64,000 nt of DNA from Streptomyces sp. HUAS ZL42 (GCF_040782645.1 NZ_CP160403.1:5863001-5927000); one strand, 5' to 3'. Numbered from the stretch's first letter, positions 31,882 to 41,898 are shown. The notes: generated by a model not told the origin, from the sequence alone. Program-made: numbers and translations.

Positions 31882-31952
31882 AGCCGTGGCGGGAATCGAA
31901 CCCGCGTAACTCGCTTTGCAGGCGAGTCCCTAAACCACTCGGGCACACGGCC
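31882..31952 (-). tRNA. tRNA-Cys (GCA)
   Basis: 71-base cloverleaf on the minus strand. Acceptor arms are GGCCGTG and CACGGCT (one G-U at the end), the anticodon stem is CTCGC/GCGAG with loop CTGCAAA (anticodon GCA), and the T-loop is GGGTTCGATTCCC. The CCA end is not encoded. Confidence 0.95.
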
Positions 31953-32165
31953 GTGTCGGGGAGCGTGGTGCTCCGTTCCTAACTCGGTGCAATGACCGTA
32001 CGGCGGGTTCGGAAGCGGGCTCAAGGGCGGGGTGGGGGCTGCAATGCGACTGCCATACGCCGTTCATGAAAGGGGTGCGGACCGGCGGTCGTACGACCAA
32101 GGTCCCGGTCCGGGGCAGACTTCCGACAGGGGTCAACCCGGGCCGTGTACCTTACGCTGGCGACC

Positions 32166-32864
32166 ATGACCGCCCTGGAACCATGCGACACCGGCGTCGC
32201 GGGCCCTCTGACCTCGCCTCGGCTGCCGAGCGGGACGGCAGCGTGCTGGGTCGCTCCTACCGGGCCCTGAGCATCGGCATCGTCTCCGTCGTCCTGCTGA
32301 TCGCCTTCGAGGCGACGGCCGTGGGGACGGCGATGCCCGTGGCGGCGCGGGAGTTGGACGGGGCGTCGTTGTACGCGTTCGCGTTCTCCGGGTACTTCAC
32401 CTGGTTCTGGCGAGGATGCCCCGGCGTTCACGCAGAGGAGGAATCGCCTCCCCGCCTCGGGACGCGGAGCGTCGCCGCATCCGCCCTCCCCCGGGCGCGG
32501 AGCGCCCGCACGGCCATCCGGCACGCTCGGCGTGGGTGTTCGTCACCGCACCCGCCGTCGGGAGCGCGACGAGGTGTGAACGGCCGAGTGCACAAGCTTC
32601 GCCGTTCAGTTCACGGCCGAGAAGGTGACGACCAGCCTGTTCGGGATGGTGCTCGTCGGGCAGTGGTCCGATCGGCGGGGGCCGCTCGGGGCGTTGACCA
32701 CAGGGATCGGCGCGTTCGCGGCGGAGTTGCTCCCGCTGGATCCCGGATTCGACGTGGACGAGGCGGAGCGGTTCGTCCTTGACGTGTGCCAAGGCGTTCT
32801 CGACGTCCACGGCATCGCAGCGCGGCTGCCGCGCTTCGCCGACTGTGAGGTGGATCCCACCTGA
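32166..32864 (+). pseudogene. Broken MFS transporter gene, interrupted and chimeric
   Basis: An N-terminal MFS fragment (GRSYRALSIGIVSVVLLIAF, ATAVGTAMPVAARELDG, FSGYFT) stops at 32400. It resumes at 32628 with TSLFGMVLVGQWSDRRGPLG, exactly the next residues of the family (loop 2-3 signature GQWSDRRGP). About 227 foreign bases lie between. The likely start ATG 32166 (MTALEPCDTGVAG) is in a different frame from the fragment, so a frameshift is also present. After GALTTGIGAFA the frame runs into an unrelated tail (LDPGFDVDEAERFVLDVCQG) to a TGA at 32864. Ten of twelve helices are missing, so it is dead as a transporter. Confidence 0.85.
32401..32627. other. Foreign segment inserted in the MFS gene
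   Basis: About 227 bases separate two fragments that join perfectly in the MFS family. The left end has a small hairpin GGAGG-AATCG-CCTCC (32437-32451). No transposase frame, long terminal inverted repeats or clear target duplication is visible. It may be a short non-autonomous element, possibly of the IS200/IS605 group, which lacks inverted repeats, or leftover from a rearrangement. Confidence 0.4.
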
Positions 32865-32964
32865 CGGTGACCCGGCCCGGTCCGCACGTTGGTGCTTCCG
32901 GGCCGCCGGTAGGGTGGCCCGGTTGTCATACCCGCCCGAGCCGCCCGACCCACCCACGGAGACC

Positions 32965-34818
32965 GTGACTACCGCCCGCCCGTCACCCGCCACCACCCTC
33001 AACGGAGGGCCCTCCGGGCCCGCCCCCGTGTCTGCTTCCTCCTCCCACTCCCACCATCTGTCACCTGCCTTCCCCGGCCGCGCCCCCTGGGGCACCGCCA
33101 GCAAGCTGCGTGCCTGGCAGCAGGGGGCGATGGAGAAGTACCTCCAGGAGCAGCCGCGTGACTTCCTCGCCGTCGCCACGCCCGGCGCCGGCAAGACGAC
33201 CTTCGCGCTGACGCTGGCGTCCTGGTTGCTGCACCACCACGTCGTGCAGCAGGTCACCGTGGTCGCGCCGACCGAGCATCTGAAGAAGCAGTGGGCCGAG
33301 GCGGCCGCCCGGATCGGCATCAAGCTCGACCCCGAGTACAGTGCGGGACCGCTCGGCAAGGACTACCACGGGGTCGCGGTCACGTACGCCGGAGTCGGCG
33401 TGCGGCCCATGCTGCACCGCAACCGCGTCGAGCAGCGCAAGACCCTCGTCATCCTCGACGAGATCCACCACGCCGGCGACTCCAAGTCCTGGGGCGAGGC
33501 CTGCCTCGAGGCCTTCGAGCCCGCCACCCGGCGCCTCGCGCTCACCGGTACGCCCTTCCGCTCCGACACCAACCCCATCCCCTTCGTGACGTACGAGGAG
33601 GGGGCGGACGGGATCCGCCGCTCCGCCGCCGACTACACGTACGGGTACGGGTCCGCCCTCGCCGACGGGGTCGTCCGGCCCGTCATCTTCATGACCTACA
33701 GCGGCAACATGCGCTGGCGCACCAAGGCCGGCGACGAGGTCGCCGCCCGGCTCGGCGAGCCCATGACGAAGGACGCCATCAGCCAGGCCTGGCGGACGGC
33801 GCTGGACCCGCGCGGCGAATGGATGCCCAGCGTGCTGCGCGCCGCCGACCAGCGCCTGACCGAGGTCAGGAAGGCCGTCCCGGACGCGGGTGCGCTGGTC
33901 ATCGCCTCCGACCAGGACTCGGCCCGCGCCTACGCCAAGCTGATCCGGGAGATCACCGGCAGCAAGGCGACCGTCGTCCTCTCCGACGACGCCGGAGCGT
34001 CCGGCAGGATCGACGAGTTCAGCCACAACACCGACCGCTGGATGGTCGCGGTGCGGATGGTGTCCGAGGGCGTCGACGTGCCCCGGCTGGCGGTGGGTGT
34101 GTACGCCACCACCATCTCCACCCCGCTCTTCTTCGCGCAGGCCGTCGGGCGTTTCGTACGGTCGCGCAGGCGCGGCGAGACCGCCTCCGTGTTCCTCCCC
34201 ACCGTCCCCGACCTGCTCGGCTTCGCCGGTGAGATGGAGCGCGAGCGCGACCACGTCCTCGACAAGCCCAAGAAGGACGGCGAGGAGGACCCGTACGCCG
34301 AGGAGGAGAAGCTCCTCCAGGAGGCCGAGAAGCAGCAGGACGAGGACACCGGCGATCAGGACATGCTCCCCTTCGAGGCGCTGGAGTCCGACGCCGTCTT
34401 CGACCGGGTCATGTACAACGGCGCCGAGTTCGGCATGCAGGCCCACCCGGGGAGCGAGGAGGAGCAGGACTACCTCGGCATTCCGGGCCTCCTCGAGCCC
34501 GACCAGGTGCAGCTTCTGCTGCAGAAGCGGCAGGCCAAGCAGATCGCGCACAGCCGCAGGAAGCCGGACGCGGAGGCCGACCTGCTCGAGATGCCCGCCG
34601 AGCGGCGGCCGGTCGTCACGCACAAGGAGATGATGGAGCTGCGCAAGCAGCTCAACACGATGGTCGGCGCGTACGTCCATCAGAGCGGCAAGCCGCACGG
34701 CGTGATCCACACCGAGTTGCGGCGCGTGTGCGGCGGGCCGCCGAGCGCCGAGGCGACGGCCGGACAGCTGCGGCAGCGCATCGCCAAGGTCCAGGAGTGG
34801 GCGACCCGCATGAAGTGA
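32965..34818 (+). CDS. DEAD/DEAH-type superfamily 2 helicase
   Basis: 617 residues from GTG 32965 (GGAG five bases upstream). A variable Ser/Pro-rich start is followed by LRAWQQGAMEKYL (Q-like region), Walker A TPGAGKTT (~72-79), VVAPTEHLKKQW (Ia), DEIHHAG (Walker B, ~166), ALTGTPFRSD (III) and the second RecA domain with VRMVSEGVDVPRL and QAVGRFVRSRR (VI). An acidic linker with EEEKLLQEAEKQQDEDTGDQ and a C-terminal helical region follow. It should be an ATP-driven DNA or RNA translocase; the substrate is unknown. It has no neighbour that gives context: a dead MFS gene precedes it and a regulator follows. Confidence 0.88.
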   Translation: MTTARPSPATTLNGGPSGPAPVSASSSHSHHLSPAFPGRAPWGTASKLRAWQQGAMEKYLQEQPRDFLAVATPGAGKTTFALTLASWLLHHHVVQQVTVVAPTEHLKKQWAEAAARIGIKLDPEYSAGPLGKDYHGVAVTYAGVGVRPMLHRNRVEQRKTLVILDEIHHAGDSKSWGEACLEAFEPATRRLALTGTPFRSDTNPIPFVTYEEGADGIRRSAADYTYGYGSALADGVVRPVIFMTYSGNMRWRTKAGDEVAARLGEPMTKDAISQAWRTALDPRGEWMPSVLRAADQRLTEVRKAVPDAGALVIASDQDSARAYAKLIREITGSKATVVLSDDAGASGRIDEFSHNTDRWMVAVRMVSEGVDVPRLAVGVYATTISTPLFFAQAVGRFVRSRRRGETASVFLPTVPDLLGFAGEMERERDHVLDKPKKDGEEDPYAEEEKLLQEAEKQQDEDTGDQDMLPFEALESDAVFDRVMYNGAEFGMQAHPGSEEEQDYLGIPGLLEPDQVQLLLQKRQAKQIAHSRRKPDAEADLLEMPAERRPVVTHKEMMELRKQLNTMVGAYVHQSGKPHGVIHTELRRVCGGPPSAEATAGQLRQRIAKVQEWATRMK

Positions 34819-35181
34819 CGTCGTGCGCCCTGTGGTGCGGGCGTACCGCGTGATGCGGGGTTGCGAGGCGGTTTCGGGGGCGTGAAGTGGGGCCCAGGGC
34901 GCCGGGCACACGGCACGTATCGGGATAAACACAAGTAGTCCATACCGGCCGATGACCGGATTCTGGACGGAGCCTTCCGCTCAGCGAACCGGCTTCGCTA
35001 ATGTCCCGCTACGCACACGCCCCGTGGCAGCGCCGCCGCGGAGCGCAGCCGTGAAGCGACTGGGCCCGGACAAGCCGGGTCGTCCTGCCGATCGGCGGCC
35101 TCTCAAGCGCGTCGCCGACGGGACTCGGCGACGCATCCGTAGCGCGGGGGCTGCCGACCTCACCACTAAGGAGTGGGCGTC
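34819..35181. other. Intergenic region before the IclR gene
   Basis: About 360 bases with no supported gene. A plausible -10 element TAATGT lies near 34999, and AAGGAG (35168-35173) is the ribosome site of the IclR gene. The helicase stop is not followed by an obvious strong hairpin. Confidence 0.5.
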
Positions 35182-35823
35182 GTGACCGCGGAGACCTCCC
35201 AGACGCTCGATCGAGGACTACGGGTTCTCAAGCTGCTGGCCGACACGGACCACGGGCTGACCGTGACCGAACTGTCCAACAAACTCGGTGTGAACCGGAC
35301 CGTGGTGTACCGCTTGCTCGCCACGCTGGAGCAGCATGCGCTCGTACGGCGTGACCTGGGCGGACGAGCCCGGGTCGGGCTGGGAGTGCTGCGGCTGGGG
35401 CGCCAGGTGCATCCGCTGGTACGGGAGGCCGCGCTGCCCGCGCTGCGGTCGCTGGCCGAGGACATCGGGGCGACGGCCCATCTGACGCTGGTCGACGGGT
35501 CGGAGGCGTTGGCCGTGGCCGTCGTGGAGCCGTCGTGGACCGACTACCACGTCGCGTACCGGCCCGGGTTCCGGCATCCGCTGGACCGGGGGGCCGCGGG
35601 CCGGGCGATTCTCGCTGCGCGGCAGGCGCCGTCGGCGGAGCCCGGGTACACCTTGACCCACGGGGAGTTGGAGGCGGGGGCGAGCGGGGCGGCGGCGCCG
35701 TTGCTCGGGGTCACGGGTGTTGAGGGCAGCGTCGGGGTGGTGATGCTGGCGGACGCGGTGCCGGAGCGGGTGGGGCCGCGGGTGGTGGACGCGGCGCGGG
35801 AGGTCGCGGAGGCGTTGCGGTGA
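35182..35823 (+). CDS. IclR-family transcriptional regulator
   Basis: 213 residues from GTG 35182, which has AAGGAG eight bases upstream; the in-frame GTG at 35173 overlaps that site. A winged helix-turn-helix (TLDRGLRVLKLLADTDHGLT ... ELSNKLGVNRTVVYRLLATLE) is followed by a GAF-like effector domain (ATAHLTLVDGSEALAVAVVE and PLDRGAAGRAILA). The target is not obvious because no metabolic operon is adjacent. A dispersed repeat follows the stop. Confidence 0.9.
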   Translation: MTAETSQTLDRGLRVLKLLADTDHGLTVTELSNKLGVNRTVVYRLLATLEQHALVRRDLGGRARVGLGVLRLGRQVHPLVREAALPALRSLAEDIGATAHLTLVDGSEALAVAVVEPSWTDYHVAYRPGFRHPLDRGAAGRAILAARQAPSAEPGYTLTHGELEAGASGAAAPLLGVTGVEGSVGVVMLADAVPERVGPRVVDAAREVAEALR

Positions 35824-35858
35824 GCCGGCGGTAGTAGGTGCCCGGGGTTGGTGCCGGC

Positions 35859-36027
35859 GGGTGGGTCGCGCAGCGCGGCGCTGACGGGGCGCCGCCCGCG
35901 GCCACCCTCCCCCACCCTCCCCCACTCTCGGCTTCGCTCGAGCGGGGGACCCCCATCGCCCCTGGGGGCACCTCCCACGCCCTTAAGGCAGTGGGTGAGG
36001 CACGACTGCCCGCGGACCGACCGCGCT
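35859..36027. repeat. Dispersed GC-rich intergenic repeat, copy 2
   Basis: Second copy of the element at 12350-12509. It has the same CTCTCGGCTTCGCTCGAGCG hairpin core and the same GGGGGCACCTCCCACGCCCT and CTGCCCGCGGACCGACC segments, preceded by a short direct run of CACCCTCCC units. It lies between the IclR gene and the YlbL gene. Confidence 0.85.
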
Positions 36028-36068
36028 GCCGAGCGGTGACCGGCCCCTGGCCGGAACGTGCCCTCACG

Positions 36069-36075
36069 TTAGATT
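36069..36075 (+). promoter_or_regulatory. -10 element suggesting a leaderless ylbL transcript
   Basis: TTAGATT ends six bases before the GTG start and there is no ribosome site between them. This spacing would put the transcription start at or next to the start codon. Confidence 0.45.
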
Positions 36076-36081
36076 GATCCC

Positions 36082-36873
36082 GTGCTCTCTCGTCTCACTC
36101 GCCCCCAGGCCCTCGCCGTCTGTGCGCTGCCCGTCGTCGCGCTGGTGGCCACCGCGGTGTTCGCGCCGTTGCCGTTCGCCGTGGCGGAGCCCGGGATGAC
36201 GGCGAACGTGCTCGGCAAGAACAAGGGCACCCAGGTGATCACGATCTCCGGGGCGCCGACGCGGGCGACGAGCGGGCAGTTGCGGATGACGACCATCGAG
36301 GCGACCTCCCCGGACACGGACGTCTCGCTGGCCGACGTGATCGACGGCTGGTTCCGCTCCGACCAGGCGATCATGCCGCGCGATTCGGTCTACCCGAGTG
36401 GCGAGAACACCAAGGAGATCGAGCGGCACAACACGGAGCAGATGAAGGAGTCCCAGGACGCGGCGACCGAGGCCGCCCTGAGCTACCTGCACCTCAGCGA
36501 CAAGAACATCAAGGTCACCCTGAAGCTCTCGGACGTCGGCGGCCCCAGTGCCGGGCTGCTCTTCTCGCTCGGCATCGTCGACAAGCTCGACGGCGACGGC
36601 AGCGGCGGCGACCTCACGGGCGGCCGCACCATCGCCGGTACGGGAACGATCGACGCCGACGGGAAGGTGGGCGCGGTCGGCGGCGTGGCCCTGAAGACGC
36701 AGGCCGCGCGCAGGGACGGGGCGACGGTGTTCCTCGTGCCCAAGGACGAGTGCTCCGACGCCGAGTCCGAGCTGCCCAAGGGGCTGCGGCTGGTTCCGGT
36801 GACCACGCTGAAGGGCGCGGTCAGCGCACTGGTCGCCCTGCAGACGGGGAAGGGCTCCGTACCGAGCTGCTAG
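36082..36873 (+). CDS. YlbL-type membrane-anchored S16 (Lon-like) serine protease
   Basis: 263 residues. One N-terminal membrane helix (ALAVCALPVVALVATAVFAP) leads to an extracytoplasmic domain. Its C-terminal half is the Lon protease domain with the catalytic serine in GGPSAG (Ser156) and the lysine in GGVALKTQAA (Lys205). The TIAGTGTIDADGKVGAVGG strand is typical. It lacks an ATPase, as usual for YlbL/PDZ-S16 proteins. The stop codon is also the first three bases of a terminator arm shared with the convergent gene. A -10-like element directly upstream suggests leaderless translation from the GTG. Confidence 0.88.
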   Translation: MLSRLTRPQALAVCALPVVALVATAVFAPLPFAVAEPGMTANVLGKNKGTQVITISGAPTRATSGQLRMTTIEATSPDTDVSLADVIDGWFRSDQAIMPRDSVYPSGENTKEIERHNTEQMKESQDAATEAALSYLHLSDKNIKVTLKLSDVGGPSAGLLFSLGIVDKLDGDGSGGDLTGGRTIAGTGTIDADGKVGAVGGVALKTQAARRDGATVFLVPKDECSDAESELPKGLRLVPVTTLKGAVSALVALQTGKGSVPSC

Positions 36874-36926
36874 GGCTCTTCTGACGGATCTCCGCGGCGT
36901 CGCGGCGTTCCATCAGAAGAGCCCTA
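36871..36926. terminator. Bidirectional terminator containing both stop codons
   Basis: Perfect 14-base arms TAGGGCTCTTCTGA (36871-36884) and TCAGAAGAGCCCTA (36913-36926). The TAG of the protease gene opens the left arm and the TAG of the convergent small gene opens the right arm on the other strand. Confidence 0.9.
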
Positions 36927-37115
36927 GTGGGCGAGGACCGGCCTCGTGGCGCTCGGCGTGGCCAGGCGCAGGCCCACCTCCACGAGGGTCCAGCCGACGC
37001 GGGTGCGCAGGGCGCGCGGGGGCTTCGCCTCCATCGCGAGGCGGTGGGCCTCGGCTTCGGCGTGCAGGCCGGCGGCGCGGACGTGGTGCAGGGCGAGCTT
37101 GGTCTCGATGTGCAT
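36924..37115 (-). CDS. Small hypothetical protein, 63 residues
   Basis: ATG 37115 to a TAG that lies inside the shared terminator. The protein (MHIETKLALHHVRAAGLHAE opening) is helical and basic, with no membrane segment or known motif. It starts 12 bases after the end of the ArsR-type relic on the same strand, so it was probably co-transcribed with that regulator. The terminator built around its stop codon supports it being a real gene. Function unknown. Confidence 0.6.
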   Translation of the reverse strand: MHIETKLALHHVRAAGLHAEAEAHRLAMEAKPPRALRTRVGWTLVEVGLRLATPSATRPVLAH

Positions 37116-37127
37116 CGGTGTGGCCTC

Positions 37128-37620
37128 TCAGTCCGTGCTGATGGGGAAGAGGTGCGTGTGGATGCGTACCGTCTCGACGCCCGGGGAGTCCGTGTCGCGG
37201 ACCCGGCTCCGGTAGTCGTCGACCAGTGCGTGCATCTTGGTGACGAGTTCGGCGGCCAGTTCGGGCGTCAGCCGTAGCGTCGCGTCGCTCATGTCGGAGC
37301 CCTGGGACCATGCCTCGGACCAGTCGTCGCGAGTGCCGAGCCAGGTCGAGTTTTCACGGGCGTGGCGTCCTCGAACTCGGTGCTGTCGAAGACCAGTCCC
37401 TCGTCCACCGCCTGCCACCAGCGCTCCCACCCCTTGCCCTGCTCGGGTGCGTCCTCCACGAAGCCGTGGGCGGCGAGCTGGCGCAGGTGGTAGCTGGTGG
37501 CTCCGCTGGACTCGCCGAGCCGCTGGGCCAGTTGGGACGCCGTGGCGGGCCCGCGCTGTCGCAGCGCGTCCAGCAACTGCATCCGCAGTGGGTGTGCCAG
37601 TCCGCGTGCTTTGCAATCAC
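37128..37620 (-). pseudogene. Frameshifted ArsR-family winged-helix regulator
   Basis: The DNA-binding half (LAHPLRMQLLDALRQRG, LAQRLGESSGATSYHLRQLA) is intact in one frame down to EFEDATPV near 37350. The C-terminal half continues in another frame (NSTWLGTRDDWSEAWSQGSD, then LRLTPELAAELVTKMHALV) to the TGA at 37128. About twenty codons that normally join the halves are missing. The N terminus also lacks an in-frame start: the available GTG/TTG codons near 37616-37620 are in other frames. Two lesions make a working regulator unlikely. Confidence 0.82.
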
Positions 37621-37638
37621 TTCTTTGTAAGTCTCGCC

Positions 37639-38364
37639 TCAGATCCCCGTCTTCAACCCCCGTGCCCGCAGCAGCAGTTCGCCCACCGATGCCAGCCAGT
37701 CGGCCAGCAGCGCCAGCGCGACCGTGAGGACGGAGCCGAGCACCAGCACCGGCATGCGCCGGGTGGTGATGCCCGTCGTGATCAGCACGCCCAGGCCGCC
37801 GCCCCCGGCGAAGGCCGCCAGAGTCGCCGTACCGACGTTCAGCACGAGGGCGGTCCGGACGCCCGCGAGGATCACCAGCGGCGTCGGGACGTTCGCCTTC
37901 AGGGAGGCGATCACGGTCGACAGAACCGGGAGGACAGCGCAGAGGACCATGCCGATCAGGGCGGCCGTCCTGCCCGTGCCGAGCCAGAGGGTCAGGAGCG
38001 CCAGCAGGCCGACCGCCGGGACCGCCCGGCCCAGGGCGGCGACGGCCCTCGCCACCCGGAGCACCCTCCCGAACCCCGCACGGGCCGGCAGCACAGCCGG
38101 CGGAAGCGTGATGATCAGCACGAGGATCGTCGAGATCACCGCCAGTTCCACGTGCTGCCACAGCGCCTCCGACACCCGGCCGTGGGCCAGCGCGTTCTCG
38201 GAGACCGTGTCCAGGTCGGCCTGCCGGCACCACAGCAGGGCCGCCAGCAGTACGGCCACCAGGAAGGCGGGCAAGAGGGTCAGCTTCTGCCAGGTCACGT
38301 GGAGCCGGGGGAGAGGCGACGGCGGGCAGGCCTGTGTCGGTTCGTCCACCTCCGACGTGGTCAT
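37639..38364 (-). CDS. OpuC-type osmoprotectant ABC transporter permease
   Basis: 241 residues with about six membrane helices and the binding-protein-dependent permease core (AAFAGGGGLGVLITTGI). It resembles OpuCB/OpuCD-type permeases for glycine betaine, choline or related osmolytes. The ATG overlaps the stop of a second permease by four bases. The usual partner genes, an ATPase with CBS domains and a substrate-binding protein, are absent on either side: upstream lies the AsnC regulator and downstream a broken ArsR gene. The pair is therefore an orphan, either assisted by components elsewhere or left by a deletion. Confidence 0.85.
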   Translation of the reverse strand: MTTSEVDEPTQACPPSPLPRLHVTWQKLTLLPAFLVAVLLAALLWCRQADLDTVSENALAHGRVSEALWQHVELAVISTILVLIITLPPAVLPARAGFGRVLRVARAVAALGRAVPAVGLLALLTLWLGTGRTAALIGMVLCAVLPVLSTVIASLKANVPTPLVILAGVRTALVLNVGTATLAAFAGGGGLGVLITTGITTRRMPVLVLGSVLTVALALLADWLASVGELLLRARGLKTGI

Positions 38365-38969
38365 ACGCGAACCCCCCTCGGAATCGTCAGCCGCCCGACG
38401 ACCACGTACGCGGCGTCGAACAGCAGCGTCAGGACGACGATTCCGAGCGTGCCCGCGAGGACCTCGTTGAGCGCGTTCTCGCCGGCCGGGGACTCAAGAC
38501 CGCGGAAGATCTCGTTGCCGAGGCCCGGCCCGGACGCGTACGCCGCGATCGCCGCGATGCCCATCAGCATCCGCGTGGCGACCCGGATGCCGGTCAGGAT
38601 CTGCGGCCAGGCGATCGCCAGCTCCACGCGTACCGCCCGCGCCGTCGGGTCGACCCCCCGCAGCCCCGCCACCGAATGCCGCACGATCGGCAGCAGCCCG
38701 AACAGCGTCAGCGCGATGACGGTCGGCGGCACGCCGAGCCCCACCACCGGGATCAGCAGACCGATCACGGCGAGCGAAGGGACGGCCAGAAGGGTGGAGG
38801 CGGTCGTGGTCACGAGACGGCCGGCCCGCTCGCCGCGGTGGGCGAGGACCGCGATCAGTACGCCGAGCACGGTCGCCACGGCCACGCAGGCGAACACGAC
38901 ACCGGCGTTCCGGCAGGCGTCGGTGAGCAACTGCTGGTGGCGGTCGCCGAGGTACTCCCAGAAGCTCAC
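38361..38969 (-). CDS. OpuC-type osmoprotectant ABC transporter permease, partner
   Basis: 202 residues from GTG 38969, AGGAG nine bases upstream. The opening FWEYLGDRHQQLLTDA and the segment LLAVPSLAVIGLLIPVVGLG are characteristic of OpuCB-like permeases. It overlaps the next permease by four bases. It starts 22 bases after the stop of the AsnC-type regulator on the same strand, so the regulator and both permeases may share a transcript. See the partner entry for the missing ATPase and binding protein. Confidence 0.87.
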   Translation of the reverse strand: MSFWEYLGDRHQQLLTDACRNAGVVFACVAVATVLGVLIAVLAHRGERAGRLVTTTASTLLAVPSLAVIGLLIPVVGLGVPPTVIALTLFGLLPIVRHSVAGLRGVDPTARAVRVELAIAWPQILTGIRVATRMLMGIAAIAAYASGPGLGNEIFRGLESPAGENALNEVLAGTLGIVVLTLLFDAAYVVVGRLTIPRGVRV

Positions 38970-38990
38970 ACGCCCTCACTCCTACATGGG

Positions 38991-40726
<1,736 letters not shown>

Positions 40727-40758
40727 CCGACGGCTGTGCCCGGCATAGGGTGACGTCC

Positions 40759-41040
40759 ATGGCGAGGATCAACGACGTGGGCGGCACCCAGGGGTTCGGA
40801 GCCATCGACACCACCGATGACCCGGCGCCCTTCCACGCCGACTGGGAGGCCCGGGTCGTCGGGCTGTTCAACGCCCTGCGTGCGCGGGGGATCTTCAACA
40901 CGGACGAGTTCCGGGACGCGATCGAGTCGATCCCGCCGGGGGAGTACCTGGCGTCCTCGTACTACGAGCGCTGGTTCAACGCCATCTGCGCGCTGCTGGA
41001 GCGAAAGGGCGTCATCGGGCCGGGTGAGCTGGATGACTGA
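40759..41040 (+). CDS. Nitrile hydratase beta subunit, N-terminal part (split)
   Basis: 93 residues. It matches the N-terminal half of the nitrile hydratase beta subunit (MARINDVGGTQGFGAI, then FHADWEARVVGLFNAL). In most bacteria this is fused to the C-terminal half; here the second half is the next gene, overlapping by eight bases. A three-gene arrangement of this kind is known for toyocamycin nitrile hydratase and for thiocyanate hydrolase. It starts 32 bases after hppD and may be read through from it. Nitrile hydratase turns nitriles into amides. Confidence 0.85.
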   Translation: MARINDVGGTQGFGAIDTTDDPAPFHADWEARVVGLFNALRARGIFNTDEFRDAIESIPPGEYLASSYYERWFNAICALLERKGVIGPGELDD

Positions 41041-41320
41041 CCGCTTCCCGCCGGGCACCCGGGTCTGCACCTTCCGCCACGACCCGCCGCACCACACCCG
41101 CCTGCCCCGGTACGCGCGCGGCAAGCGGGGCGTGGTCGTCGAGCCGGAGGGGCGGGCGCCGCTCGCCGACGTCAGCGCGCAGGGGCGCTCGGCCGTGCCC
41201 GTCGAGCAGGTGTACGCGGTCCGCTTCGAGGCCCGCGACCTGTGGGGCGAGGGCGACCACCACGTCGTACTGGACCTGTGGGAGAGCTATCTGGAGGAGG
41301 AGCCCGGCGATGAGCGGTGA
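41033..41320 (+). CDS. Nitrile hydratase beta subunit, C-terminal part (split)
   Basis: 95 residues with the SH3-like barrel of the beta C-terminal domain: TDRFPPGTRVCTFRHDPPHH, then GKRGVVVEPEG, VYAVRFEARDLWGEG and HHVVLDLWESYLEE. It overlaps the preceding half by eight bases and the alpha gene by eleven, so all three are translated together. It should complete the beta chain and bind the alpha subunit near the metal site. Confidence 0.87.
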   Translation: MTDRFPPGTRVCTFRHDPPHHTRLPRYARGKRGVVVEPEGRAPLADVSAQGRSAVPVEQVYAVRFEARDLWGEGDHHVVLDLWESYLEEEPGDER

Positions 41321-41891
41321 CCACTCCGACGCGCTGATCGCGCGGCGGGTACGGCGGCTGGAGACCCTGCTGGAGGAGAAGGGGCTGGTCTCGGGCGAGG
41401 CGGTGGACGAGGTGATCGACGCGTTCCTGGCGGGCTCGTCCCCGGCCAACGGCGCACGGGTGGTGGCGCGCGCCTGGACCGACGAGGCGTACCGGTCCCG
41501 TCTGCTGGCGGACGGCACCGCCGCTGTCCGGGAGCTCGGCTTCATGGAGGGCCCGTACCAGCGCCTGCGGGTCGTGGAGAACACGGACTCGACCCACAAC
41601 GTCATCGTCTGCACCCTCTGCTCCTGCTATCCGCTCCGCCTCCTCGGCCCGTCCCCCGGCTGGTACAAGTCCGAGGCGTACCGCTCCCGCGTGGTGCGCG
41701 AACCCCGGGCGGTCCTGGCGGAGTTCGGCCTCCACCTGCCCGATTCGGTGGACATCACGGTGTGGGACTCCAGCGCCGAGACGCGCTACATGGTGCTCCC
41801 GCGCAGACCGGAGGGGACCGACGCGCTGGACGAGGAGCGGTTGGCGGCGCTGGTCACCCGCAACGCGCTGATCGGCACGGCCGCGGTCTGA
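41310..41891 (+). CDS. Nitrile hydratase alpha subunit, cobalt type
   Basis: 193 residues. The metal-binding motif VCTLCSCY (Cys101, Cys104, Cys106, with Ser between) is the cobalt form; iron enzymes have CSLCSC. Flanking family sequence is intact (WYKSEAYRSRVVREPRAVLAEFG, VDITVWDSSAETRYMVLP). The two outer-sphere cysteines are normally oxidised after translation. No cobalt activator protein gene is next to the three subunits, so maturation is either autonomous, through the small beta piece, or uses a distant helper. It ends seven bases before the convergent TPR gene. Confidence 0.92.
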   Translation: MSGDHSDALIARRVRRLETLLEEKGLVSGEAVDEVIDAFLAGSSPANGARVVARAWTDEAYRSRLLADGTAAVRELGFMEGPYQRLRVVENTDSTHNVIVCTLCSCYPLRLLGPSPGWYKSEAYRSRVVREPRAVLAEFGLHLPDSVDITVWDSSAETRYMVLPRRPEGTDALDEERLAALVTRNALIGTAAV

Positions 41892-41898
41892 ACCCCTC

